Part shown: in pieces, positions 45,611 through 57,159 of the stretch | Layout of the letters: each line of letters begins with the position of its first letter | How positions within the stretch are numbered: the first letter of the stretch is position 1 | NCBI GenBank assembly: GCA_002869585.1 | Contig: PKUO01000002.1 | Location: 62,001 to 126,000, forward strand | Source: Sedimenticola sp. | GTDB lineage: Bacteria; Pseudomonadota; Gammaproteobacteria; Chromatiales; Chromatiaceae | DNA: 64,000 nucleotides | Direction: 5' to 3' | Notes under the pieces: model-generated | What the model was told of the DNA's origin: nothing | What the model saw: only the letters and a program-made list of their open reading frames with translations | Databases searched by the model: none | Translations under genes and position numbers: made by a program

Positions 45611-46327
45611 TCATTGCGACAGTGCCGCGCGTTGCGCTGCCATGATGTCATTGATACCGCTCTTTGCCAGTTCCAGCATCGACTGGAGCTCTTCCATGTG
45701 GAAGGCATGACCTTCGGCAGTACCCTGAACCTCGATGAAGGCACCGGCATCGTTCATCACCACGTTCATATCGGTCTCGGCATTGGAGTCTTCCGCATAA
45801 TCGAGGTCGAGTACCGGCGTGCTGTTGTAGATGCCGACAGAGACCGAGGCTATCTGGCCATAGAGCGGGTAGTGTTCCAGTTTGCCTGACTGCTGGAGCT
45901 TGCTGATGGCATCGACCAGCGCGACATAGGCCCCGGATATCGATGCAGTGCGCGTGCCGCCGTCGGCCTGGATGACGTCACAGTCGAGGGTGATGGTGTA
46001 TTCGCCCAGGGCCTGCAGATTGACCGCCGCGCGCAGCGAACGGCCGATTAGGCGCTGAATCTCCAACGTCCGCCCTCCCTGCTTGCCGCGGCTCGCTTCG
46101 CGTCCCATGCGCTCGCCGGTCGAGCGGGGCAGCATGCCGTACTCTGCAGTGATCCAGCCTTGTCCGGAGTTTCTCAGAAAGCGTGGAACGCCTGATTCTA
46201 CCGAGGCTGTGCAGAGCACCTTGGTGTCACCGAACTCCACCAGTACCGAGCCTTCCGCGTGCTTGGTGTAGTGGCGGCTGAAGCTTATCTGGCGCATTTG
46301 ATTGGGGTTTCGACCACTGGGTCTCAT
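45611..46327 (-). CDS. rph: Ribonuclease PH
   Basis: Phosphorolytic 3' exonuclease that trims tRNA precursors. 238 residues with [37 protein letters not shown] and [20 protein letters not shown] 46327 (GAGGA upstream) overlaps the stop of the phosphatase gene; a GTG at 46330 would add one residue. Confidence 0.95.
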   Translation of the reverse strand: MRPSGRNPNQMRQISFSRHYTKHAEGSVLVEFGDTKVLCTASVESGVPRFLRNSGQGWITAEYGMLPRSTGERMGREASRGKQGGRTLEIQRLIGRSLRAAVNLQALGEYTITLDCDVIQADGGTRTASISGAYVALVDAISKLQQSGKLEHYPLYGQIASVSVGIYNSTPVLDLDYAEDSNAETDMNVVMNDAGAFIEVQGTAEGHAFHMEELQSMLELAKSGINDIMAAQRAALSQ

Positions 46328-47205
46328 CACTGATCCTCGTCTGTATGATTGTTGAAACTGTTGATGGCATTCTGCAGTTCGGCGATGGCGCTGTTGAGCT
46401 CGTCCTCTTTCTGTTCCATGAGCTCGCCAGGGGTTACTTGCGGCTGGGGCAGCACGATGGCTTCACCGATTTCCACGGATAGCAGGGTCACGTTGTCGCT
46501 CTCCGGATAGGCTTTCTGGGCAGCGGTTTCGGCAAGCATCAGCGCTGCGTCGTCGAGTTCCAGGTCACCGGTCATGATGCGGGTCATCTCCTCTTCGCCG
46601 ACGCTCCCCCAGAGGCCGTCCGTGCAGAGTAGAATCTTGTCGCCAGTCTGGAGTATCTGCCTGCCCAGGGTAATCTCGGGGGAGATCAGGGCGCCACCCA
46701 GGCAGCGGGTTACGTAGTTGCGCTGGGGATGTTTCTCCTGCTCCTGGTCGGTGATCATGCCCTGTTGGCGCAGGCGTTCGACATAGGAGTCGTCGGTGGT
46801 GCGAAAGGCGATGCCCTTGTTACGAAACAGGTAGAGGCGGCTGTCGCCGGCATGCGCCCAGTAGGCAGTTCCATCCTGAATCAGGCAGATGACCGCGGTG
46901 GTCCGTGGGTCGAGCGGGGGGTCCTGGTCATAGCCGTAGGCCATGATATTTTCATGGGCCTTGTGCAGTGTCCGGGTCAGGAAGCTGCCGGGACTGAGGA
47001 TCGGCGAAGGGGTACGGTAGAGTTGTTGCTCCGCGGTATCGATCAGGATCTGCGCCGCAATCTCACCACGCGGGTGTCCGCCCATGCCATCCCCGAGGGC
47101 GATGAAAAGATTGTCGTCATTGTCGATGATGGTGCAGCGATCCTGGTTTATCTTGCGATCGCCTATCAGGCTGACACGGGCCGAATCATACTGGTGTTTG
47201 ATCAT
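46327..47205 (-). CDS. PP2C-family Ser/Thr protein phosphatase
   Basis: 292 residues, PPM/PP2C fold with metal-binding Asp motifs [38 protein letters not shown] and [11 protein letters not shown]-terminal acidic coiled tail of about 45 residues follows. It overlaps the kinase gene upstream, so the two probably act as a reversible pair. Counterpart of PppA-type phosphatases, but no type VI secretion genes are in the window. Confidence 0.9.
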   Translation of the reverse strand: MIKHQYDSARVSLIGDRKINQDRCTIIDNDDNLFIALGDGMGGHPRGEIAAQILIDTAEQQLYRTPSPILSPGSFLTRTLHKAHENIMAYGYDQDPPLDPRTTAVICLIQDGTAYWAHAGDSRLYLFRNKGIAFRTTDDSYVERLRQQGMITDQEQEKHPQRNYVTRCLGGALISPEITLGRQILQTGDKILLCTDGLWGSVGEEEMTRIMTGDLELDDAALMLAETAAQKAYPESDNVTLLSVEIGEAIVLPQPQVTPGELMEQKEDELNSAIAELQNAINSFNNHTDEDQ

Positions 47206-48152
47206 GCCTGATCCTCCACTCTTTTATTGTCACTGTTATTGTTATTGGAACTGTTTTTTGCCGCCTGAGCCGGCCGACCGGTCTCCTGCTGGAGTGATTT
47301 CAGCATGGTGCCGGCATCCTGGGGGCGCAGCAGAGGGTCCACCTCCATCGCCCAGTCGATAATCTCCAGCAGATAGGCGGGATACTTTCTCTTGTACTGT
47401 ATGGCAGCCGCCTTCAGGGTGTCCTTGGCGTGGCGCTCAATGGCCGATGGCGGGGGGCGTCCCTCGATGCAGGCGCGCATGGTTGCACCCATCGCGTAGA
47501 CATCGCTCCAGGGTCCGACATAACCCGAAGAGTAGTACTGTTCCACCGGCGCAAAACCGGGCGTGACCACCTGGGTGGTCTGTGCGCTGCGGGTGGTGGC
47601 AAACTGATGCACAGCGCCGAAATCGAGCAGTAACGGATTGCCGCCCGGGCGAAGGTGAATATTGCTGGGCTTGATGTCGAGGTGAAGGTGTCCTTCGGAA
47701 TGGATCAGGTTCAGGGCATCGAGAATACCGGGTAGCACGGTCAGGAGCAACTTGGCGCTCAGTCCCCCCTTATGCTGCTTGATGTAGGTGCCGAGATTTT
47801 TGCCCTGCTCGTAATCCATCACAAGATAGGCGGTGTTATTGGCCAGGAAGAAGGTTCTGACGTTGACAATGTTCGGGTGGCGCAGGGTGGCCAGCGCCTT
47901 GGCCTCCTGGTAGAACAGCCTGCGGCCATTATTGAAGGCGTCTCGTTTTTCCGCGTCGGCAACCTGCACATTCAGCATGTCGTCACGACAGGCCAGTTTT
48001 TTGGGGAGATACTCCTTGATGACCACCTGATCCTGGGTATCTTCATCCTCAGCCAGATAGATCAGACTGAAACCGCCACTGCCGATCATCTTGATAATCG
48101 AGTAGCAATCGACGATGGTTCCAGGCGGTAAAGTGTCACGTATTTTCTGCAT
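47202..48152 (-). CDS. Hanks-type Ser/Thr protein kinase
   Basis: 316 residues. Glycine loop IGSGGFSLIYLAED, Lys in VVIKEYLP, catalytic loop HLDIKPSNIHL, metal-binding DFG, and APE-like PVEQY. No membrane helix or sensor domain is attached; the C-terminus is a short Asn/Gln-rich tail. ATG 48152 is chosen because the protein then starts just before the kinase fold; the open frame upstream to 48449 runs through the yicC promoter. No strong ribosome binding site is seen, so the start is uncertain. Confidence 0.88.
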   Translation of the reverse strand: MQKIRDTLPPGTIVDCYSIIKMIGSGGFSLIYLAEDEDTQDQVVIKEYLPKKLACRDDMLNVQVADAEKRDAFNNGRRLFYQEAKALATLRHPNIVNVRTFFLANNTAYLVMDYEQGKNLGTYIKQHKGGLSAKLLLTVLPGILDALNLIHSEGHLHLDIKPSNIHLRPGGNPLLLDFGAVHQFATTRSAQTTQVVTPGFAPVEQYYSSGYVGPWSDVYAMGATMRACIEGRPPPSAIERHAKDTLKAAAIQYKRKYPAYLLEIIDWAMEVDPLLRPQDAGTMLKSLQQETGRPAQAAKNSSNNNNSDNKRVEDQA

Positions 48153-48284
48153 ATGGAAAGGAAATGTCTGCTCCAGGTGCACGAGTGTCAATTGCGGGGT
48201 TATGATACACGTATTCTCATATCTTGGCTGGCACTGGGTCTGATTTGGATTGTGTGCGCAGTTGGCTAACCGGTAGGACAAATT

Positions 48285-49779
<1,495 letters not shown>

Positions 49780-49908
49780 AATCGGCCACTTGGCTATATA
49801 ACGTCAGTTCATGTATATTCGTAAGTTCCGGTGGAATCCCGGAAAATCACTGTTTTTAAATGCCCTTACGAGCGGATCGTAAGGAATATCCCCGGAGTAG
49901 ATTGAATC

Positions 49909-50187
49909 ATGGCTCGTGTAACCGTAGAAGACTGTCTGGATTATGTGGATAACCGCTTTGACCTGGTCCTGTTGGCCACCAAGCGCGCGCGTCAGCTGGT
50001 CAATGGTGTAGAGCCATTGCTGCCCTGGGAGAACGACAAGGCCACGGTGGTGGCTCTGCGTGAGATTGCCGAGGGTCTGGTGGATAACAATGTGATCAAC
50101 CCGCCGGTAGAGGAAAATATCGATCTGGACATGGATGAGGATGAATTCATCGCTGGTCGCGGGGATGACCGTACACAAGCCCTTTAA
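49909..50187 (+). CDS. rpoZ: RNA polymerase omega subunit
   Basis: 92 residues with [30 protein letters not shown] and [15 protein letters not shown], the conserved core; acidic tail. Helps assemble RNA polymerase and forms part of the ppGpp site. Between gmk and spoT as in other gammaproteobacteria. Confidence 0.95.
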   Translation: MARVTVEDCLDYVDNRFDLVLLATKRARQLVNGVEPLLPWENDKATVVALREIAEGLVDNNVINPPVEENIDLDMDEDEFIAGRGDDRTQAL

Positions 50188-50270
50188 CGGATGCAGAAAA
50201 CGTGTATTTCCTCTAACAACATCTTTCCCGCGTTAACTTGTAACGCGGTTGGCTTCCTCTAGGAGGCGGT

Positions 50271-52445
50271 ATGCAGAACAAGCCGGCCGCCTCCACATCA
50301 ACAACCGACAATAACAAACCGCGCTATCTAATCAGCGATCTCTGTTCGTATCTCGAATCCTATTTGACCCAGGATCAGATACAGGAGGTCTATAGCGCCT
50401 ACCTGTTTGGCGCCGAGGCCCACGAAGGTCAGAGACGGCAGACCGGCGAGCCCTATATATACCATCCGTTGGCGGTGGCCAGAATCCTGGCCAGCATGCA
50501 TATGGATTACAAAGGGCTGGTGGCCGCGATTCTGCACGATGTGATTGAAGATACGCCTGTGGCCAAGGAGCAACTGACCGAGATTTTTGGTGCGGAGGTT
50601 GCCGAACTGGTGGACGGGGTCAGCAAGCTGACCCAGATCGATTTCCGCTCCCATGCCGAGGCGCAGGCGGCCAACTTCCGCAAAATGCTGCTGGCGATGA
50701 CCAAGGATATCCGGATCATCTTGATCAAGCTGGCGGATAGGCTGCACAACATGCGCACCCTCTGCGTGATGCGTCCGGCGAAGTGTCGCCGTATCGCCAA
50801 GGAGACGCTGGAAATCTTTGCCCCGATTGCCAATCGTCTCGGTATCCACAGTATCAAGAGTGAGTTGGAAGAGCTGGGGTTTGCCGCCTATTGGCCGATG
50901 CGCTATCGGGTGCTGAAGGCGGCTGTGAAAAAATCCCGCGGTAATCGTAAAGAGGTGTTGAGCAATATTGAAACCGCCCTCAGACTGCGTCTTGTCGAAG
51001 ATGGCCTTGAGGGTGATGTCGAGGGCCGCGAGAAGCATCTGTACAGCATCTACAAAAAGATGCTTGAGAAGAAGCTCCCCTTTAACGAGGTAGTGGATGT
51101 TTACGCCTTTCGCATCGTGGTCGACAGTCTGGATACCTGCTACCGGGTGCTGGGCTCGGTGCACAATCTCTACAAACCGGTGCCGGGGCGTTTCAAGGAC
51201 TATATCGCCATCCCCAAGGCCAACGGTTACCAGTCGCTGCATACCGTTCTGTTCGGACCCCACGGTATACCGATCGAGATCCAGATCCGCACCGAAGAGA
51301 TGCATCATCTGGCTGAATCGGGCATCGCCGCGCACTGGATCTATAAGGCCGGTGGCGATCAGAGCAGTCAGGCCCAGGCCGAGGCATCCGACTGGCTGAA
51401 GAACCTGCTGGAGTTCCAGCAGGGCGCGGGCGATTCCATGGAGTTTCTCGAACACGTCAAGGTCGATCTGTTTCCCGATGAGGTCTATGTCTTTACCCCG
51501 CGCGGAAAAATCATGGTGCTGGCCAAGGGCGCTACCGTGATTGATTTTGCCTATGCCGTGCACAGCGATATCGGCAATCATTGCGTGGCGGCCAGAATTG
51601 ACCGCCGCCTGGTGCCCCTGCGCTCAAAGATCTACAGCGGTCAGACCGTCGAGGTGATTACCGCGCCAACCGGCAGACCGAATCCCTCCTGGCTGAATTT
51701 TGTCGTTACCGGCAAGGCGCGGGCTAATATCCGCAATTTTCTCAAGAACCTGCAGGGCAAGGAGGCGCTGGAGCTGGGCCAGCGTATGCTGGAGAAGGAA
51801 CTTGCCGGTTACGGTACGACACTCGAACAAATCGACCCCTACAAGTTGGAGCAGTTGCTCAAGGATTTCAATCTGCCGAGCAAGGAGAAGCTGCTGGAGG
51901 AGATCGGCCTGGGGAACCGCATGCCGATGATGGTCACTCGCCGACTTATGGTCGCCGACGAATCCAGCGGGGAGAAGCCGGATGATACGGTTTCCGGGGG
52001 GGAGACCTCGCCCCTGGCGATCAAGGGCACCGAGGGCATGGTGGTTCGGTTTGCGCGTTGCTGTCGACCCTTGCCCGGGGATGAGATTGTCGCTACCTTC
52101 AGTCCCGGCAAGGGGATTGTCGTGCACCGCCAGGAGTGCAGAAACATTGGTGAGTTCAAAAAAACCGGCATCAACTGGTTGGATGTGGAGTGGGAGAAGG
52201 GGTCGACCAGCGACTTCTCCACAGAGATCAAGGTCGAGGTCGGCAACCAGCGCGGCGTGCTCGCCACGGTCGCTTCCGCCATCTCCGAGATGGGTTCGAA
52301 TATCGAGAACGTGGGGATGAAGGAGCGTGATGGCCTCACCTCCACCCTGCAGTTTGTCATGACTGTAAAGGACCGGCGCCATTTGGCGAATATCATGCGC
52401 CGGCTCAGGGCCATACCGACGGTGCTGCGGATTGCACGCACCTGA
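50271..52445 (+). CDS. spoT: Bifunctional (p)ppGpp synthase/hydrolase SpoT
   Basis: 724 residues. HD hydrolase domain with intact AILHDVIEDT, synthetase domain (YSIYKKMLEKKLPFNEVVDVYAFRIVV, FKDYIAIPKANGYQSLHT), TGS domain (VYVFTPRGKIMVLAKGATVIDFAYAVH), RIS-type zinc-finger-like CCRPLPGDEIV and C-terminal ACT (VGNQRGVLATVASAISEMG). The intact HD site shows it can degrade the alarmone. GGAGG precedes the start. Confidence 0.95.
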   Translation: MQNKPAASTSTTDNNKPRYLISDLCSYLESYLTQDQIQEVYSAYLFGAEAHEGQRRQTGEPYIYHPLAVARILASMHMDYKGLVAAILHDVIEDTPVAKEQLTEIFGAEVAELVDGVSKLTQIDFRSHAEAQAANFRKMLLAMTKDIRIILIKLADRLHNMRTLCVMRPAKCRRIAKETLEIFAPIANRLGIHSIKSELEELGFAAYWPMRYRVLKAAVKKSRGNRKEVLSNIETALRLRLVEDGLEGDVEGREKHLYSIYKKMLEKKLPFNEVVDVYAFRIVVDSLDTCYRVLGSVHNLYKPVPGRFKDYIAIPKANGYQSLHTVLFGPHGIPIEIQIRTEEMHHLAESGIAAHWIYKAGGDQSSQAQAEASDWLKNLLEFQQGAGDSMEFLEHVKVDLFPDEVYVFTPRGKIMVLAKGATVIDFAYAVHSDIGNHCVAARIDRRLVPLRSKIYSGQTVEVITAPTGRPNPSWLNFVVTGKARANIRNFLKNLQGKEALELGQRMLEKELAGYGTTLEQIDPYKLEQLLKDFNLPSKEKLLEEIGLGNRMPMMVTRRLMVADESSGEKPDDTVSGGETSPLAIKGTEGMVVRFARCCRPLPGDEIVATFSPGKGIVVHRQECRNIGEFKKTGINWLDVEWEKGSTSDFSTEIKVEVGNQRGVLATVASAISEMGSNIENVGMKERDGLTSTLQFVMTVKDRRHLANIMRRLRAIPTVLRIART

Positions 52446-52475
52446 TGTCGGCGGCACAGCATTGAGAGAGGAGTA

Positions 52476-52865
52476 ATGATGGCGAGAGAAATTATACGAA
52501 CCGACCGGGCGCCCCAGGCGATAGGCACCTATTCCCAGGCGGTGAAGGTCGGCACGACGGTCTATCTGTCCGGGCAGATCCCTCTGGTGCCGGAAACCAC
52601 GGAGATGGTCGAGGGCGGCATCGAGGCGGAGATCAGGCAGGTATTCGATAATCTGCAGGCAGTGGCACAGGCGGCCGGAGGCGATCTGAAGGACCTGGTC
52701 AAGCTGAATATCTACCTGACCGACCTGTCGCATTTCCCCCTGGTCAACCAGGTCATGGCTGAGTACTTTGTCCAGCCCTACCCGGCGCGTGCCGCGATTG
52801 GGGTTGCGGCCCTTCCCAAGGCGGCCGGGGTTGAGATGGATGCGGTGATGGAGCTGGGCGCCTAG
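52476..52865 (+). CDS. ridA: Reactive enamine/imine deaminase RidA
   Basis: 129 residues, YjgF/RidA family. [21 protein letters not shown], the catalytic Arg in [23 protein letters not shown]. It hydrolyses 2-aminoacrylate and similar enamines. GAGGAG precedes tandem ATGs (52476 and 52479). Downstream of spoT, a common order. Confidence 0.94.
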   Translation: MMAREIIRTDRAPQAIGTYSQAVKVGTTVYLSGQIPLVPETTEMVEGGIEAEIRQVFDNLQAVAQAAGGDLKDLVKLNIYLTDLSHFPLVNQVMAEYFVQPYPARAAIGVAALPKAAGVEMDAVMELGA

Positions 52866-52880
52866 CGTCTTGTTCGGCTG

Positions 52881-53300
52881 CTAGTCACCCTGCAGCGTGA
52901 TGGTCACATGGCGGCGCTGGCTGTGGCTGCGATGCTCCCAGAGAAAGACGCCCTGCCAGGTTCCGAGTGCCGCCTCGCCCCGGCTGACCGGTATGGTTAG
53001 ATCCATGTTGGTCAGAATGGAGCGGATGTGCGCCGGCATATCATCTGGGCCTTCAAGGCTGTGGTCATACATCGGGTCGCCATCCGGCACCAGCCGCGCC
53101 ATGAACATTTCCAGGTCACGGCGCACCGATGGGTCGGCGTTTTCACAGAGTATCAGGGAGGCGCTGGTATGCTGGCAGAAGATGTGGCACAGGCCGGTGG
53201 TTATGCCCGATTCCTGAATAAGCCGCCTGATCTCTGGGCTGATATTGTAGGTCCCCCGCCCTTGGGTCGTTACCTGAATGCTCTGCTGGAAGGTCTTCAT
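52881..53300 (-). CDS. YjbQ-family protein (UPF0047)
   Basis: 139 residues with the family motifs GLCHIFCQHTSASLILCENADPSVRRDLE and DDMPAHIRSIL, and the end LGTWQGVFLWEHRSHSQRR. Family members show weak thiamine-phosphate synthase activity. The gene directly follows a thiamine-binding family gene (eight-base gap), which supports a thiamine link. It converges on ridA. Confidence 0.88.
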   Translation of the reverse strand: MKTFQQSIQVTTQGRGTYNISPEIRRLIQESGITTGLCHIFCQHTSASLILCENADPSVRRDLEMFMARLVPDGDPMYDHSLEGPDDMPAHIRSILTNMDLTIPVSRGEAALGTWQGVFLWEHRSHSQRRHVTITLQGD

Positions 53301-53308
53301 GAGTGTGT

Positions 53309-53623
53309 TCAGCTCGCCAGATCGCCAATCTTTTCCCGAATCGATTCGACTTTGCCGCTGAGCCGGTTGGTTTGACCTTTACGGATATCCAGTTTCAGTG
53401 ACGAGTAAATACGTGTGCAACCGACGTCATCCAGCACCGAATGGGCCTTTTGGACAATCGTCAGCGCCTGCTCAAGGGTGTCGGTTTCGATGATGGTGCC
53501 CATCGGGGTCAACTGGTAGCTCACGCCGCTGTCCCTGATCATGCGGATCACCTCCGAAACCTCTTTGCTGACGCTCTCTCCCCGGTCTGTGGGGAACATG
53601 GCAAATTCTAACAGGACTGACAT
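53309..53623 (-). CDS. MTH1187-family thiamine-binding protein
   Basis: 104 residues, ferredoxin-like fold of the UPF0045/YqgV family: MSVLLEFAMFPTDRGESVSKEVSEVI, SYQLTPMGTIIETDTLEQAL and the end TNRLSGKVESIREK. Homologues bind thiamine or related molecules. ATG 53623 is chosen (AAGG nine bases upstream) over a start at 53674. Confidence 0.87.
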   Translation of the reverse strand: MSVLLEFAMFPTDRGESVSKEVSEVIRMIRDSGVSYQLTPMGTIIETDTLEQALTIVQKAHSVLDDVGCTRIYSSLKLDIRKGQTNRLSGKVESIREKIGDLAS

Positions 53624-53824
53624 CTGCACTACCTTTAGCGGATCAAGGAACGAATGAATCGGGACAGAGGACAAAAAAGTAACACATTTTTCGTCATTTT
53701 TTCCCGTTTTCAGCGGCGGGATCTATAAAACAGTGGAACTCTCAGGGGGCAGGGGGTATATAATCCGCGCAATTTTTCGGTATTGAGAAATACACCCTCA
53801 ACGCCCTCCATCTTAAAGAATCTT

Positions 53825-55657
53825 ATGTCAAACGAAATTAATATCAGTAAATTGCGTAATGTCGCAATCATTGCTCATGTCGATCATGGCAAAACCACAC
53901 TTGTTGATGAGCTGCTGAAGCAGTCAGGAACCCTGGGTGAACGTTTCGGGGCGGTTGAACGGGTCATGGACTCGAATGACCAGGAGCGGGAGCGGGGTAT
54001 TACCATCCTTTCCAAGAACACGGCCATCAACTGGAACGACTACCGGATCAACATCGTTGACACCCCGGGCCATGCCGACTTCGGTGGCGAGGTGGAACGT
54101 GTGCTCTCCATGGTTGACTCGGTGCTACTGCTGGTCGATGCCCAGGAAGGCCCGATGCCGCAAACCCGGTTTGTCACGCGCAAGGCCTTCAAGCACGGGC
54201 TGCGCCCGATTGTCGTGGTAAACAAAATCGATAAGCCCGGCGCCCGCCCTGACTGGGTGATCGATCAGGTTTTCGAACTGTTTGACCGGCTCGGCGCAAC
54301 CGACGAACAGCTGGATTTTCCAATTATCTATGCCTCCGCCATCAACGGCTATGCCGGATTGGACAGCAGTGTCAGGGAGGGCTACATGACGCCTCTGTTC
54401 GAGGCGATCGTCAAGCACTGTCCGCAACCGGATGTCGATCTGGAAGGCCCCTTTCAGATGCAGATCTCCAATCTCGACTACAACAGCTATGTGGGGGCGA
54501 TCGCTGTTGGCCGAATCACCCGCGGATCGGTCAAGCCCAACCAGCAGGTGATGGTGGCTAAATACGACGGTGAGCAATATCGCGCCAAGATCGGGCTGGT
54601 ATACGGTTACATGGGACTGCAGCGCTCCGAGGTCGATAAGGCCTCCGCCGGCGACATCATCGCCATCACGGGTATAGAGGCACCGAACGTATCCGACACC
54701 CTCTGTCACCCCGAGCACATCGAACCTCTGCCGGCATTGAGCGTGGACGAACCAACGGTGTCGATGACCTTTCATGTCAACTCCTCACCCTTTGCCGGGC
54801 GTGAAGGCAAATACCTCACCTCTCGCCAGCTCAAGGACCGCCTGGAGCGGGAGCTGATACACAATGTCGCCCTGCGTGTCGAGGAGGGAACAGACCCTGA
54901 GAAATTCAAGGTGTCTGGTCGGGGTGAGCTGCACCTGTCGGTATTACTGGAAAACATGCGCCGTGAAGGCTATGAACTGGCGGTCTCCAGACCTGAGGTA
55001 ATCTTCCGCGAAGTCGATGGCGAGGTGTGTGAGCCCTATGAGCAGTTGACAGTGGATGTCGAGGACGACGACCAGGGCGCCATCATGGAAGCGCTGGGTA
55101 TCCGTAAAGGTGAACTCAAGGACATGGTGCCGGATGGCAGGGGCAGGGTGCGTCTCGACTACATCATCCCATCGCGCGGGCTGATCGGTTTTCAGACGGA
55201 ATTCATGACCACCACCTCGGGCACGGGCCTGATCTACCACGTGTTTGACCATTATGGACCGGCCCAGCACGGCGGTATCGCACCCCGCAAGAATGGGGTG
55301 ATGATCTCCAACGGAACCGGCAAGGTTCTGGGTTTTGCGCTGTTCAATCTTCAGGATCGCGGCAAGCTGTTCGCCTCTCCGGGCGATGCGGTCTATGAAG
55401 GACAGTTAGTGGGCATTCACTCACGCGATAACGATCTGGTGGTCAATCCACTCAAGGGTAAACAGCTGACCAATGTCCGGGCCTCGGGAAAAGATGATGC
55501 AATCGCCCTGACCCCGCCGGTCAAGTATTCGCTGGAGCAGGCGCTGGAGTTCATCGAGGAAGATGAGCTGGTGGAGATCACCCCGGGCGCTATTCGTCTG
55601 CGTAAGAAGATCCTGCATGAAAACGACCGCAAGCGCGCGTCACGCGGTATGAAATAG
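53825..55657 (+). CDS. typA: Ribosome-associated GTPase TypA/BipA
   Basis: 610 residues, translational GTPase. G1 [16 protein letters not shown]2 [13 protein letters not shown]3 [17 protein letters not shown]4 [11 protein letters not shown]; then beta barrel and EF-G-like domains and the BipA-specific C-terminus ([17 protein letters not shown]). ATG 53825 gives the family start; an upstream in-frame start at 53783 would add 14 residues. Needed for ribosome assembly and stress growth. Confidence 0.96.
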   Translation: MSNEINISKLRNVAIIAHVDHGKTTLVDELLKQSGTLGERFGAVERVMDSNDQERERGITILSKNTAINWNDYRINIVDTPGHADFGGEVERVLSMVDSVLLLVDAQEGPMPQTRFVTRKAFKHGLRPIVVVNKIDKPGARPDWVIDQVFELFDRLGATDEQLDFPIIYASAINGYAGLDSSVREGYMTPLFEAIVKHCPQPDVDLEGPFQMQISNLDYNSYVGAIAVGRITRGSVKPNQQVMVAKYDGEQYRAKIGLVYGYMGLQRSEVDKASAGDIIAITGIEAPNVSDTLCHPEHIEPLPALSVDEPTVSMTFHVNSSPFAGREGKYLTSRQLKDRLERELIHNVALRVEEGTDPEKFKVSGRGELHLSVLLENMRREGYELAVSRPEVIFREVDGEVCEPYEQLTVDVEDDDQGAIMEALGIRKGELKDMVPDGRGRVRLDYIIPSRGLIGFQTEFMTTTSGTGLIYHVFDHYGPAQHGGIAPRKNGVMISNGTGKVLGFALFNLQDRGKLFASPGDAVYEGQLVGIHSRDNDLVVNPLKGKQLTNVRASGKDDAIALTPPVKYSLEQALEFIEEDELVEITPGAIRLRKKILHENDRKRASRGMK

Positions 55658-55663
55658 CCCATG

Positions 55664-55698
55664 AAAAAAGCCCTGATCGAATTCCTTTCGATCAGGGC
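55664..55698 (-). terminator. Hairpin after typA
   Basis: GCCCTGATCGAA / TTCGATCAGGGC around TTCCT, with AAAAAA before the stem on the plus strand. Only the minus-strand transcript would end in U, yet no minus-strand gene lies just upstream. For typA it may act as an end-protecting structure. Confidence 0.5.
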
Positions 55699-55764
55699 CT
55701 ATATGTCGCCGGGCTTGGTTGGCAAAGGGTGTCTTAATCCTTAGACTCATCCCTGGATATACAG

Positions 55765-55853
55765 CTCTCCGTGAGCATCCGTGGTTGGCTTAGGTGTTCA
55801 TCCATGAACTCTCATCCGTGGGTGTAATCTCTCCGTGAACGTCCATGGTTGGC
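55765..55853 (+). repeat. Pair of imperfect 25-bp direct repeats
   Basis: 55765-55789 (CTCTCCGTGAGCATCCGTGG then TTGGC) and 55829-55853 (CTCTCCGTGAACGTCCATGG then TTGGC) match at 22 of 25 positions, with all differences transitions. The sequence between them contains a related fragment (CTCATCCGTGGG). It looks like a member of a dispersed intergenic repeat. Confidence 0.75.
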
Positions 55854-56011
55854 GACAGGTTTAGATTGCCACAGGGCGTTGTCTAAAACATTGCGATCAT
55901 TCCGGGTGATTTGTAAGATTATTCTGAACCTATATAGGGGTTTTCCCTGATATAAATCATACTTTGCCAGATGGGTATCGCTATTCTGTCTTTTCTCCGG
56001 ATAATTAGGCC

Positions 56012-56449
56012 ATGATTGCTCTGCTGCAACGTGTATCCCATTCCAGTGTCGAGGTCGATGGCCGCTGTGTTGGCCGGATAGAATCGGGCCTGATGGTATT
56101 ACTTGGCGTGGAGAGAGGGGACGCTGAATCCCAGGCGGAACGCCTGCTGGAACGACTGCTGGGTTACCGGGTATTTGCCGATGCCGAGGGGCGGATGAAC
56201 CTGAGTCTGCGGGATGTCTCGGGGGGGCTGTTGCTGGTGCCCCAGTTTACCTTGGCCGCTGAAACGCGCAAGGGCACCCGACCTGGCTTCTCAGGCGCCG
56301 CATCGCCCGACGAGGGCCGGCGTCTGTTCGACTATTTCTGCCAATTGGCCAGGGAGCAGTACGCGCCGGTGCAGACCGGGATTTTCGGCGCCGATATGCA
56401 GGTGAGCCTGGTTAATGACGGCCCCGTCACCTTCTGGTTACAGGTCTGA
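56012..56449 (+). CDS. dtd: D-aminoacyl-tRNA deacylase
   Basis: 145 residues. Removes D-amino acids from mischarged tRNAs. Family motifs [20 protein letters not shown] (SQF-x-L type, here PQF) and the cross-subunit Gly-Pro in [10 protein letters not shown]. Length as expected. It precedes the his operon. Confidence 0.93.
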   Translation: MIALLQRVSHSSVEVDGRCVGRIESGLMVLLGVERGDAESQAERLLERLLGYRVFADAEGRMNLSLRDVSGGLLLVPQFTLAAETRKGTRPGFSGAASPDEGRRLFDYFCQLAREQYAPVQTGIFGADMQVSLVNDGPVTFWLQV

Positions 56450-56541
56450 GAAGACTGCATTTTATGTTGTTTTGACATAGAATATCCCCCTTTGCCGGGG
56501 TTTGCCGGCACTATTCTTTTCAGACCGGTGGAGTTTGATCA

Positions 56542-57132
56542 ATGCAGCGCACAGCAGAGATAGAGCGCAATACCCTGGAGACCCGGATCACAGTTGCCAT
56601 CAACCTGGATGGGGCGGGTGATTCCCAACTCGATACGGGCCTGCCCTTCCTGGAGCACATGCTCGACAAGGTAGCGCGTCATGGCATGATCGACCTGAAC
56701 ATTCTGGCCAAGGGCGATCTGCACATCGACGGCCACCACACGGCAGAGGATATCGGCATCACCCTGGGTCAGGCGATGGCGCAAGCGGTGGGCGATAAAA
56801 AAGGCATCCGCCGGTACGGTCACGCCTATGTGCCCCTCGATGAGGCGTTGTCACGGGTGGTGATTGATTTTTCCGGTAGCCCCGGGCTGGATTTCCATGT
56901 TGATTTCCCCCGGGCCAGTATTGGCGGCTTTGATACCGAGCTGTTTTTTGAATTCTTTCAGGGATTTGTCAATCACGCCGGTGTGACGCTGCACATCGAT
57001 GCCTTGCGCGGGCGCAATGCGCATCACATCGCCGAGACCGTGTTCAAGGCCTTCGGCCGCGCCCTGAGGATGGCCCTGGAGCCAGATCCGCGCATGTCCG
57101 GAATCCTTCCCTCCACCAAAGGTAGTCTCTAA
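56542..57132 (+). CDS. hisB: Imidazoleglycerol-phosphate dehydratase
   Basis: Sixth step of histidine synthesis. 196 residues, dehydratase only (no HisN phosphatase part). Two metal-binding motifs: [11 protein letters not shown] and [19 protein letters not shown]. First gene of the his cluster here; gene order hisB-hisH-hisA-hisF follows. Confidence 0.95.
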   Translation: MQRTAEIERNTLETRITVAINLDGAGDSQLDTGLPFLEHMLDKVARHGMIDLNILAKGDLHIDGHHTAEDIGITLGQAMAQAVGDKKGIRRYGHAYVPLDEALSRVVIDFSGSPGLDFHVDFPRASIGGFDTELFFEFFQGFVNHAGVTLHIDALRGRNAHHIAETVFKAFGRALRMALEPDPRMSGILPSTKGSL

Positions 57133-57159
57133 GACTCGGGTTTTATCTGGCGGTATAAA

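Larger units (their letters stand above)
55658..56011. other. Intergenic region typA-dtd with hairpin and repeats
   Basis: 354 bases with no supported gene. It holds a perfect 12-pair hairpin at 55670-55698 and a pair of similar 25-base repeats at 55765 and 55829. A small palindrome (GTTCAT-CC-ATGAAC) lies between the repeats. The stretch before dtd is AT-rich and probably contains its promoter. Confidence 0.7.
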
